Positions 33,215-40,934 of a stretch of DNA of 64,000 bases are shown here, piece by piece (the first letter of the stretch is position 1; every line of letters starts with the position of its first letter). The DNA is taken from positions 1 through 64,000 of the forward strand of contig NZ_LVWA01000008.1 in assembly GCF_001907195.1 (NCBI RefSeq), written 5' to 3'. The notes under the pieces were generated by a model. That model was given only the letters and a program-made list of their open reading frames with translations. It was not told where the DNA came from and did not search any database. This DNA comes from Pontibacter flavimaris. GTDB taxonomy: Bacteria > Bacteroidota > Bacteroidia > Cytophagales > Hymenobacteraceae. Position numbers and translations under genes: made by a program.

Positions 33215-34144
33215 TTATTTTAAAGCAGACACCATGCTGTAGACGTTGTGCCGCACCATTCCTATGTAAGTGCCCTCTGCTGTTCCTTCCTTCCCCAGAG
33301 CGTCGGAGTATAAGGTGCCGCCGATTTTTACCTGATGCCCCCGTTCCCGGCTCCCAACCACCACGGCCTCGATGGCCTTTGGTGAGACTGATGACTCCAC
33401 GAACACAGCCTTTATCTTGTTGTCAGCGATATACTTAACAAGCGAGGATACATCCTGCAAGCCGAATTCCGACACCGTGGAAATGCCCTGCAGCCCGCGC
33501 ACTTTTATACCATAGGAATCCCCGAAATACCCGAAGGCATCGTGCGCCGTGATCAGGATGCGCTGCTGCTCCGGTATGGTCTGTATTTGCTGTGTTACCC
33601 ACTGGTGTAGCCCGTCCAACTCCTGCAGGTAGGCCTGCGTGTTCTGCCGATATACTTCGGCGTTGGCCGGGTCTTTCTGCTGTAGTTCCTGGCTCAGGTG
33701 CCTGACTACCTCCATCCACAGCTGCACATCAAACCACACGTGCGGGTCCTGGCTGTGGGCAAACTGCTCGGAGGAGCGGAGCCTTTCTTTCGGTATACTT
33801 GCCGTAGCCGTCACTACGGTTTTCTGGCGGCTCAGCTTCTCCATCACTTCGCCCATCTTACCCTCTAAGTATAAGCCGTTGTAGATGATCACGTCCGCCT
33901 CCATCAGCTTCTGCAGGTCGCCCTGGGTGGCCTTGTAGAGGTGCGGGTCCACGCCGCTGCCCATCACCGACTCCACATCGGCGGCATCGCCCACAATATT
34001 GGCCACGGCATCCTTGAGAATGCTGGTGGTGGTAAGCACTTTCATGCGCTGGCCCGCCGCCATGGTGCCTTTGGTTTCTATTTGCGTGCAGGCGCCGGCA
34101 AGCAGAGTGAGGCAAAGTATGGCCAGTAAATAGATCGATCTCAT
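33215..34144 (-). CDS. Metal-binding lipoprotein of the ABC transporter (MntA/ZnuA-like)
   Basis: 309 residues from ATG 34,144; the start is fixed by the lipoprotein signal MRSIYLLAILCLTLLAGAC with lipobox LAGAC. Cluster A-I binding protein: VLTTTSILKDAVANIVGDAA, GSGVDPHLYKATQGD (first His ligand), SQDPHVWFDVQLWMEV (second His), AHDAFGYFGDSYGI (third) and VFVESSVSPKAIEAV (acidic ligand region). There is no His-rich loop, which argues for Mn or Fe rather than a typical ZnuA. Second gene of the operon. Confidence 0.9.
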   Translation of the reverse strand: MRSIYLLAILCLTLLAGACTQIETKGTMAAGQRMKVLTTTSILKDAVANIVGDAADVESVMGSGVDPHLYKATQGDLQKLMEADVIIYNGLYLEGKMGEVMEKLSRQKTVVTATASIPKERLRSSEQFAHSQDPHVWFDVQLWMEVVRHLSQELQQKDPANAEVYRQNTQAYLQELDGLHQWVTQQIQTIPEQQRILITAHDAFGYFGDSYGIKVRGLQGISTVSEFGLQDVSSLVKYIADNKIKAVFVESSVSPKAIEAVVVGSRERGHQVKIGGTLYSDALGKEGTAEGTYIGMVRHNVYSMVSALK

Positions 34145-34160
34145 AGTTTGTGCGGCGCCT

Positions 34161-34820
34161 TCAGGCGGATATAAATAGATTTCTGGACACTTCGCTGGAG
34201 ATGAGCAGGCTCTTGTTGTCCTCCAGGTGTATTTCCAGGGAGTTGTCATAAGGTATGCGGTCGATGACTTTAATACTTGAGCCCAGAGAGATGCCCATTT
34301 TGTCGAGGTACTGCAGGAAGAGGGGCTGCGAATCGTTTACGCCTACCACCACGCCGGCCTCGTTTACCTCCATCTCGGAGAGCAGCCGCTGTTTCTTCTG
34401 CTTCATCTCGCCGGTCTCGGAGGGGATGGGATCGCCGTGCGGGTCGAATTTGGGATAGCCCAGGAACTCATCGAGGCGGTTGGTGAGCAGGGTGGAGGAG
34501 ATGTGCTCCAACTCCTCCGCCACCTCGTGCACCTCGTCCCAGTTAAACTTGAGCTTCTCTACCAGAAACGTCTCCCAGAGCCGGTGCTTGCGGATGATCT
34601 GCAGCGCCACGTGCTCCCCCTGCGGGGTCAGCGACACGCCTTTATACTTCTTATAGTTAACGATGTCTTTGGCGCTTAACTTCCGCAGCATATCGGTTAC
34701 CGAAGCCGCCTTGGTCTCCAGCACCTCCGCAATGGCATTGGTGTTCACCTCCTGCGCCCCGTTAGCCGACAGCTTGTAGATTGCCTTGATGTAGTTCTCC
34801 TCGGTATAACTATGAGACAT
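34161..34820 (-). CDS. mntR: DtxR/MntR-family metal-dependent repressor
   Basis: 219 residues from ATG 34,820 (MSHSYTEENYIKAIYKLSAN is the usual start). The winged HTH is EVNTNAIAEVLETKAASVTD, then a wing; the dimerisation domain has HRLWETFLVEKLKFNWDEVH and AEELEHISS (metal-binding Glu-x-x-His). A C-terminal FeoA/SH3-like domain (about 150-219) is present. Compared with B. subtilis MntR, the two N-terminal ligands Asp8/Glu11 align with Asn and Lys, so metal choice may differ; the symbol is used for the family. First gene of the operon it presumably controls. Confidence 0.85.
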   Translation of the reverse strand: MSHSYTEENYIKAIYKLSANGAQEVNTNAIAEVLETKAASVTDMLRKLSAKDIVNYKKYKGVSLTPQGEHVALQIIRKHRLWETFLVEKLKFNWDEVHEVAEELEHISSTLLTNRLDEFLGYPKFDPHGDPIPSETGEMKQKKQRLLSEMEVNEAGVVVGVNDSQPLFLQYLDKMGISLGSSIKVIDRIPYDNSLEIHLEDNKSLLISSEVSRNLFISA

Positions 34821-34843
34821 GGTTTGGAATGGGTGAATGAGCG

Positions 34844-34895
34844 ATTGAGTGAATGAGAGAATGTATAATTTTTGTAATTCACTCATTCACTCAAT
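34844..34895. repeat. Inverted repeat upstream of the mntR operon
   Basis: ATTGAGTGAATGAG (34,844-34,857) and CTCATTCACTCAAT (34,882-34,895), perfect 14-bp arms around an AT-rich 24-bp centre. It lies 24 bases before the regulator start, so an operator or 5'-leader hairpin is possible; the GAATGAG units are repeated further towards the gene. Confidence 0.65.
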
Positions 34896-34914
34896 CAAAA
34901 TTCAAAATTTACGC

Positions 34915-35913
34915 TTACCAGCGTATCAGCGCAGAGGCCCAGGTAAAGCCGCTACCAAAGGCAGCCAGGCACACCAGGTCGCCCTCCTTGATGCGCCCTT
35001 CCTCGTACGCCTCGCTCAGGGCTATTGGCACGGAGGCGGCGGTGGTGTTGCCATACTTCTGGATGTTGCTCATCACCTTTTCAGCGGGCAGACCCATCTT
35101 CTGCTGGATGTAGGAAGTGATGCGCAGGTTGGCCTGGTGGGGCACCAGCAGGTCAATATCCTCCGGTTTGTAACCGTTCTTGCTCAGGGCCTCCTGAATT
35201 ACCTCGGGGAAACGGGTAACGGCGTGCTTGAACACCGTGTTGCCGTTCATGTAGGGGTATATACTCCCGTCCTCGATCATCTCGTGCGTCAGGCGCTCCT
35301 TTTTGTTGCTGCCTGGATTTACAACGGCCAGTTCCTCGGCAAACTCGCCGTCGGCGTGCAGGTGCGTGGAAAGTATGCCACGGTCGTTGCTCTCGGAGGG
35401 AACAAGCACCACAGCACCGGCGCCATCGCCGAAGATCACTGACACGCCACGGCCACGGGTGGAGAAATCCAGGCCGGTGGAGTGGATCTCGGAGCCTACT
35501 ACCAACACGTTGTTATACATGCCGGTCTTGATGAACTGATCGGCCACCGAGAGGGCGTAGATAAAGCCGGAGCATTGGTTGCGCACGTCCAGGGCCGGAA
35601 TTTCCTTCAAGCCCAACTCACGCTGCAGCAGCACGCCGGAACCTGGGAAAACGTAGTCCGGGCTCAGGGTAGCGAAAACGATCATGTCGATATCCTTAGG
35701 CTCCAGGCCGGCCATTTGGATGGCTTTGCGGGCAGCGGCGGCGCCCATATTGGCGGTGGTGTCCACACCCTCCTGGAAATAGCGCCGCTCTACAATGCCT
35801 GTGCGCTCCCGGATCCACTCATCCGAGGTATCCATGATCTTCTCCAGGTCCTTGTTTGTTACCACGTTCTCCGGTACGTAGTGGCCAACGCCACCAATTC
35901 TTGAATTACGCAT
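34915..35913 (-). CDS. fabH: 3-oxoacyl-ACP synthase III (FabH)
   Basis: 332 residues, normal length. Thiolase fold with catalytic Cys in DVRNQCSGFIYAL, His in LLVPHQANLRI and Asn in KYGNTTAASVPIAL. DTSDEWIRERTGI near residue 30 is the family signature. It condenses an acyl-CoA with malonyl-ACP to start fatty acid synthesis in the cytosol. Bacteroidota often keep several paralogues, so a specialised role is possible. It stands apart from other fab genes, upstream of the metal operon in the same orientation. Confidence 0.9.
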   Translation of the reverse strand: MRNSRIGGVGHYVPENVVTNKDLEKIMDTSDEWIRERTGIVERRYFQEGVDTTANMGAAAARKAIQMAGLEPKDIDMIVFATLSPDYVFPGSGVLLQRELGLKEIPALDVRNQCSGFIYALSVADQFIKTGMYNNVLVVGSEIHSTGLDFSTRGRGVSVIFGDGAGAVVLVPSESNDRGILSTHLHADGEFAEELAVVNPGSNKKERLTHEMIEDGSIYPYMNGNTVFKHAVTRFPEVIQEALSKNGYKPEDIDLLVPHQANLRITSYIQQKMGLPAEKVMSNIQKYGNTTAASVPIALSEAYEEGRIKEGDLVCLAAFGSGFTWASALIRW

Positions 35914-35980
35914 CTTGTCGTCTCGTTTAGTTTCAAATATACTGCTTTATCCGAATTTTAGATTCATCTAAAAATAAAAT

Positions 35981-37126
35981 TTATACTTTGGTGCTGCTGC
36001 TTAAGGTATCCTTAACTATTTGAAGCAGCTTTGCCTCGTCCGCTTCCCAAAAAATCTCCTGCGGTATCCCCGAAGTATAAAACTTGCTCTGGCGTATACG
36101 TTGCAGCAGCTCCTGGGGAGGCGCTTGCCTGAAGTCTACAGAGATGCCTGCCTGGTGCGCCTCAGTTATACTTTGCCAGAGCGGGTTTTGCTGCACCAGC
36201 ACCGGCAGGGCATAGGCCATGTACTCGTATAGTTTGGTAGGGATGCAGCGCGCAGTGCTGGGGTGCGGCCGGTAGGGCAGCAGCCCCAGGTTGCTCTCTT
36301 TTATACTTTGCAGGATCTGCTGGTGCGGAACCAACTCGTTGCCTCCGATAAGTTTGATGTAACGTTTGCCTTTTATACGTTCCTGCAGCCGTTTTGAAGT
36401 ATGGCTCCGTGAGCTGTAGCCGATGATGGTGAGGGTGGTAGAGGGATCCAAATGATGCAGTGCCTCGGCCAAACTGACCGCCTCGAAAACACCGTATACT
36501 TCCGCGATGGTGCCGGAGTAGAGCAGCCGCAGCGGCTCCTGCTTTAGTTGTCTTGGTGTGGTCGGCAAAGTATAATCTGGTTCCGGTTTATACTTGTTGC
36601 CGATCACGGCATACTTTCCAGCGGTTAAAAATGACAGCTCGGTAACATAGCTTTCCTCGGCCAGCAGGAAGTGGTTCACACTTGGCGCCGCTTTTTTCTC
36701 GGACCTGGCTACCTCAAAGGCGAGCAGTTGCCGGAGCAGGGGCGGGTAATTCTGCTGCGTGGTCAGGTTCAAAGTATAATTCTCCTGCACATCGTAAATC
36801 AGCTTGGCGCCATACTTTTGACAATACTGCTGGCTTGCCAGCAGCAGTTCGTGGGTGCAGGCAATGATCAGGTCCGGCTTTAATTGGTGGAGCAGCTGCT
36901 TATACTTCCTTTGCGCCAGAAACCGGCCGAGGCTCAGGCGTTTAAAGTCGAAGATGGGGTGGAAGTATATATTGGCCGGTGCCGCCGCCGGAACGGGCGC
37001 CCGGAAACCAGCGATATGCACTTCGGTTCCTCCAAATTTACTTACCGACAAGCCCAACTTCTCGTACATGCGTGTATCGTTGATGGGCTTCAGCAGGGAG
37101 GCTAGCAGAATTCTGGTTTCGGACAT
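35981..37126 (-). CDS. GT4-like glycosyltransferase
   Basis: 381 residues with a GT-B fold: an N-terminal Rossmann domain (RILLASLLKPINDTRMYEKL, PDLIIACTHELLL) and a C-terminal nucleotide-sugar domain (LRLLYSGTIAEVYGVFEAVS, TLTIIGYSS, and PHPSTARCIPTKLYEYMAYA, the donor-binding Glu region). It probably transfers a sugar in surface glycan assembly. Nine exact AAGTATA/TATACTT heptamers lie within this single gene, the highest density I noticed. It is divergent from dapD. Confidence 0.78.
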   Translation of the reverse strand: MSETRILLASLLKPINDTRMYEKLGLSVSKFGGTEVHIAGFRAPVPAAAPANIYFHPIFDFKRLSLGRFLAQRKYKQLLHQLKPDLIIACTHELLLASQQYCQKYGAKLIYDVQENYTLNLTTQQNYPPLLRQLLAFEVARSEKKAAPSVNHFLLAEESYVTELSFLTAGKYAVIGNKYKPEPDYTLPTTPRQLKQEPLRLLYSGTIAEVYGVFEAVSLAEALHHLDPSTTLTIIGYSSRSHTSKRLQERIKGKRYIKLIGGNELVPHQQILQSIKESNLGLLPYRPHPSTARCIPTKLYEYMAYALPVLVQQNPLWQSITEAHQAGISVDFRQAPPQELLQRIRQSKFYTSGIPQEIFWEADEAKLLQIVKDTLSSSTKV

Positions 37127-37179
37127 CCATCAAAAATACTTACTTTTACGCAATATTGGGTAACAAGCATATACTGAAA

Positions 37180-37992
37180 ATGGAGCTAAGAAAAATAATA
37201 GAACAGGCATGGGAAAACCGTGAACTGCTTAAAGATTCTATCACGGTGGAGGCCATACGTGCCGTAATTGAGGATTTAGATAAAGGTGTGCTGCGCGTGG
37301 CGGAGCCGAAAGGCGAGGAGTGGACCGTGAATGAGTGGGTGAAGAAAGCGGTGCTTTTATACTTCCCGATCCAGCAGATGAAGACGATCGAGGTCGGCCC
37401 ATTCGAGTTTCATGATAAGATCTCGTTGAAACGTAATTATGAGCAGCTGGGTGTGCGCGTGGTGCCGCATGCGGTGGCGCGCTATGGGTCATTCCTGGCA
37501 AGGGGCGTGGTGATGATGCCGTCCTACGTGAACATCGGGGCCTACGTAGACTCCGGTACGATGGTGGACACCTGGGCAACAGTGGGAAGCTGCGCACAGG
37601 TAGGCAAGAACGTGCACCTGAGCGGCGGCGTGGGTCTGGGCGGTGTGCTGGAGCCGGTACAGGCTGCCCCCGTTATCATAGAGGATGGTGCTTTCATCGG
37701 ATCCAGAAGTATACTGGTGGAGGGTTGCCGTGTTGGTAAAGAGGCCGTGATCGGGGCCGGTGTCACCATTACAGGCAGCTCCAAAATCATCGACGTGACG
37801 GGCAGCGAGCCGAAAGAATATAAAGGCTATGTGCCGCCGCGCTCCGTAGTCATCCCGGGTTCTTACACGAAGAAGTTCCCGGCAGGCGAGTTCCAGGTGC
37901 CCTGCGCCCTCATCATCGGGCAGCGCAAAGCAAGCACAGACCTGAAGACCTCGCTGAACGACGTGCTGCGCGACCACGCAGTGGCGGTGTAG
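37180..37992 (+). CDS. dapD: Tetrahydrodipicolinate N-succinyltransferase (DapD)
   Basis: 270 residues from ATG 37,180 (MELRKIIEQAWENRELL); an in-frame ATG at 37,156 is less likely. The N-terminal helical domain is followed by left-handed beta-helix hexapeptide repeats: GVVMMPSYVNIGAYVDSGTM, VDTWATVGSCAQVGKNVHLS, GGVGLGGVLEPVQAAPVIIE, and IGSRSILVEGCRVGKEAVIG. It makes N-succinyl-2-amino-6-ketopimelate in the lysine/diaminopimelate pathway. It has its own strong terminator. Confidence 0.95.
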   Translation: MELRKIIEQAWENRELLKDSITVEAIRAVIEDLDKGVLRVAEPKGEEWTVNEWVKKAVLLYFPIQQMKTIEVGPFEFHDKISLKRNYEQLGVRVVPHAVARYGSFLARGVVMMPSYVNIGAYVDSGTMVDTWATVGSCAQVGKNVHLSGGVGLGGVLEPVQAAPVIIEDGAFIGSRSILVEGCRVGKEAVIGAGVTITGSSKIIDVTGSEPKEYKGYVPPRSVVIPGSYTKKFPAGEFQVPCALIIGQRKASTDLKTSLNDVLRDHAVAV

Positions 37993-38012
37993 AGTAACGC
38001 TAGCGCAATGTT

Positions 38013-38051
38013 AAAAGCCCCTCCTGTTGTGTCTTACAGGAAGGGCTTTTT
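38013..38051 (+). terminator. Terminator of dapD
   Basis: AAAAGCCC-CTCCTGT pairs with ACAGGAA-GGGCTTTT around an 8-nt loop, with A-run and T-run on both sides, 21 bases past the stop codon. It could also serve the convergent T9SS gene. Confidence 0.88.
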
Positions 38052-38088
38052 CATTAAGGTGGAAGGCGGGCCAAAGGTATTGGAACAA

Positions 38089-39501
38089 CTACTTATTAAT
38101 AACTACCCTAAAAGTTCTGAACTGCTCTTTGGTCTGTAGCCTTAGCAAGTAGAGTCCCGTAGTGAATTTTTCGGCATTAATTTCGATCCTTTTTACTTCG
38201 CCAGCCTCCGTATCGCCTGATAAAAATGTCAGCTGCTCGCCTGTACTGCTATAAATCGTCAGGTTATACTTCCCAGATGCCCGAGTCTTAATGTAAAGCG
38301 AGGTAATGTCGTTGAACGGGTTTGGATACAATGTCCAGTCGCAGCAGTCTTCTTCGGGTAACTTATCAAAGGCGAGCACCCCGGCCGTATGTGTTTCATT
38401 CGATGCCAGTATGACAACTCCTTCGGTGAAAGTATCTTTTGTGCTCGTAACATCTGTATAGGGGCCTTTGAGCAAAAGCTGCTCGGGCGTAAAGATTATC
38501 CCGCTCATGGGAGACTGTTTATATACGATATCATTTTCGTTGGCCAGGGAGGTATTATACACCACTCTAATTAGCTGGGCCTCCTCATTTAAGAGGACAA
38601 CCGGCCGGTCACCAGATCCGGAGACACCGTACAGGTCATCCCAGTTGCCGGACGGCCGCCTGATAAGTAAAGCCAGCCTCGGATGGCCAGGTGTGTTAAA
38701 GCTTGTTTTGATGGCAGCATACAAGGTGCCGTCGCTGGTAGAGGCCAGGTTTAAGGAGTTGCTGACCATACCTCCCCCCAGGTCGAGGGCAGATTGGGAA
38801 GAAGGAATCTCCTCTTCTGACCAGGCAGTAGGATCGGCCTGGTCAGCATGTGTTTTAAATCCGAACCGCTTTTTGTTCACATCTGTCCACATCACGCCTA
38901 TCTTATTCCCTATTCTGACAATGGCACACAGGTCATCATCCGTTACCTCGGTTGCCAGGTTTACAGGTTCGCTCCATGAAGTATAAGGTGGATCGCTCCA
39001 GCGTACATCAATGCTTGACTCCGCATCCGAAGCCAACCACATTCTATCTTTGCTGTCAACCTCGATAGTAGCCGTGAAAGCTTTTTTGCCAATGTTTATG
39101 TCTACATTCTCCGGGTCTTTCGACCAAAATTTATAAGTACGAGATCCTGTATTATATTTCAGTGAAACCAGACTGATAATATCCCGACCTGTAAAGAGTA
39201 AAATGTGAGCTAAGTCACCGTCTATTTTGCAGTCGGCTTTATATAAATGATTCGAAAGCTTTAGTTGTTTGACCCAGATGTCCCCCTCTAACCGCCAAAG
39301 ATGTGTGCCCGAGTCACCGGGTAATACAGTCCAATAATAACCCGCGTAAGCCCATGCTTTTGACTGTGGGGTTTCTCCGGTGTCTCTGGTAACGGATAGT
39401 GGTTTAAGCTCCCTAACGGCAAGAAATCCTGTAGTGTCCTGAGCTTTAGCAAAAGTAAATGAAAAAAAAAGGAGGCCTATACTGAGGAAAATTTTAATCA
39501 T
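38089..39501 (-). CDS. T9SS-sorted BNR-like secreted protein
   Basis: 470 residues. A signal peptide ends FAKAQ (residue 21). The middle resembles a BNR/six-blade propeller: YYWTVLPGDSGTHLWRLEGD, DRMWLASDAESSIDVRWSDP, and SDGTLYAAIKTSFNTPGHPR. The last 80 residues are a type A T9SS sorting domain (DWTLYPNPFNDITSLYIKTR to GLYLLRLQTKEQFRTFRVVI), so the product is secreted across the outer membrane by the Por/Gld machinery and anchored or released. It is paralogous over most of its length to the C-terminal half of the protein at 40,935-43,886. The ligand is unknown; the glycan locus suggests polysaccharide. Confidence 0.85.
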   Translation of the reverse strand: MIKIFLSIGLLFFSFTFAKAQDTTGFLAVRELKPLSVTRDTGETPQSKAWAYAGYYWTVLPGDSGTHLWRLEGDIWVKQLKLSNHLYKADCKIDGDLAHILLFTGRDIISLVSLKYNTGSRTYKFWSKDPENVDINIGKKAFTATIEVDSKDRMWLASDAESSIDVRWSDPPYTSWSEPVNLATEVTDDDLCAIVRIGNKIGVMWTDVNKKRFGFKTHADQADPTAWSEEEIPSSQSALDLGGGMVSNSLNLASTSDGTLYAAIKTSFNTPGHPRLALLIRRPSGNWDDLYGVSGSGDRPVVLLNEEAQLIRVVYNTSLANENDIVYKQSPMSGIIFTPEQLLLKGPYTDVTSTKDTFTEGVVILASNETHTAGVLAFDKLPEEDCCDWTLYPNPFNDITSLYIKTRASGKYNLTIYSSTGEQLTFLSGDTEAGEVKRIEINAEKFTTGLYLLRLQTKEQFRTFRVVINK

Positions 39502-39828
39502 AGAAATAAGGGATTATTTACTGCCAAACATGAAACCACCTTAACTACTGGTTCTGCTATATGTCATGATAAAAGCTATGTTGTTCGTATAGCTGTAAGA
39601 GGTGCGTTAGTAATTTGTTTATTGTATCTTATTTATAATATATGTTTTAAATAGTAAAAGGTTTTAATAATTTCAAATAATAACAATATTGTAGTTTAGC
39701 GATTTTATTTGTGTCCCTTGAGTTTTCCATTTCAGTACGGGGCAAAGCAGAAGCTTGCAAGGTTTAATGGTGGCTGTGGTATTAATGTGTGCAGCTAACT
39801 CCGTTTTATCCTTTGTGCCGGCAGCGTG
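39502..39828. other. Intergenic, AT-rich, no gene recognised
   Basis: Promoter-bearing region upstream of the T9SS gene and downstream of the GT2 gene, both leftward. AT-rich (TTATTTATAATATATG near 39,628), no recognised repeat or hairpin. Confidence 0.4.
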
Positions 39829-40848
39829 TCAGGAACTGTACCGGGTCAATCTTCTTTCAAGCTCCAGTACTTTCTTGAAGTTGTATTTCATAGATGTATA
39901 ATTTCTCAGGGTGTACAGTTTATAAAAGTTTGATAATAGCATCAGCTTGTGAAGTATAGGTTCCTTATTTCTTTTGCCTGGTGCCACCTTCCCGAGTAAC
40001 AGCCATACAAGCCTTCTGAAATAAAAAACAAAGACCCTAAGCAGGTTGAGGTTGAAGTAGACCATCCCCCTGCAGTTTTGATTCAGTCTAAGCCGGTATG
40101 GAATGAGAACGGGCAGGCTTTCGGCGCCTTCTTTTAGCAATTGCTGATAATATGATGCTGAAATGCGATGCTGCGGCATAAAATGCTTAAACCGTAGCCT
40201 TTCATCGTACCAGATCTCATACCCTGCCAGGGCGATGGCATAGCATAACTCGTAGTCCCCACCTGCGCTTAATTGCTTGCCCTTTCTGTCAGATAGAAGG
40301 GGCTTAAACCCAGCCACTGCTAGCTTTTGGATGACTGCTTTGCGGATAACACAACCAGCGCCATACACCGCATTATAGGGTGCTTTACCAGAGGCTGAGG
40401 CCTGGGGGCCGCTCGCCAGCGCAGTAAGGTTGTGCATCCAGACAGGCGGATCTTTTTCAAACACCAATTCGCCATACCCGCCCAGCACGCCAGCCGTGGG
40501 GGTTTCCTGCATCAGATCGTAGGCAAGATTCACGTAACTCGGCGACAGCCAATTATCATCATCGCAGAAGAGCACAAAGTCATAGGCGGCCTCCTCAAGG
40601 GCAAGCTCCCGGGCGTACGCAAGGCCTTTCTGAGGTTGGTACAGCACCCTGAAGGAGGCCGGGCAACCATAGCTTCGCCATGCTGCGGTAGCCACTGCGG
40701 CCGACTGATCGGTGGAGGCATTATCCACCACCAGCACCTCCCAACATACTTTCGGGCAAACCTGCTGCACGGCAATGTGCCGGAGCGTATCCGGTAGCCG
40801 CGTGGCCCCGTTATAGGTGCAAATAATGATGCTGATGCCCGTGCTCAT
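39829..40848 (-). CDS. GT2 family glycosyltransferase
   Basis: 339 residues with a GT-A fold: SIIICTYNGATRLPDTLRHI, LVVDNASTDQS, VLFCDDDNWLSPSYVNLAYD (a DDD metal-binding motif in place of DxD) and AVYGAGCVIRKAVIQKL (acceptor loop). The C-terminal 100 residues carry a hydrophobic segment (NLLRVFVFYFRRLVWLLLGK) that could bind the membrane. It is likely to add a sugar to a lipid-linked glycan. It sits between two T9SS paralogues, in the same orientation. Confidence 0.85.
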   Translation of the reverse strand: MSTGISIIICTYNGATRLPDTLRHIAVQQVCPKVCWEVLVVDNASTDQSAAVATAAWRSYGCPASFRVLYQPQKGLAYARELALEEAAYDFVLFCDDDNWLSPSYVNLAYDLMQETPTAGVLGGYGELVFEKDPPVWMHNLTALASGPQASASGKAPYNAVYGAGCVIRKAVIQKLAVAGFKPLLSDRKGKQLSAGGDYELCYAIALAGYEIWYDERLRFKHFMPQHRISASYYQQLLKEGAESLPVLIPYRLRLNQNCRGMVYFNLNLLRVFVFYFRRLVWLLLGKVAPGKRNKEPILHKLMLLSNFYKLYTLRNYTSMKYNFKKVLELERRLTRYSS

Positions 40849-40934
40849 ACCAAACTTTGATTACGGTTGTTTAGAACTGCCAATGGCTAAAAGCAAGTAT
40901 GGTAAATGCCTTGCCCGTATACCTCAAGACAGCT

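Noticed and set aside
32507..33223. Long plus-strand frame opposite the ABC ATPase gene
   Set aside because: It is antisense to a perfectly conserved ATPase; His/Arg/Gln-rich composition is typical of a shadow frame in GC-rich DNA.
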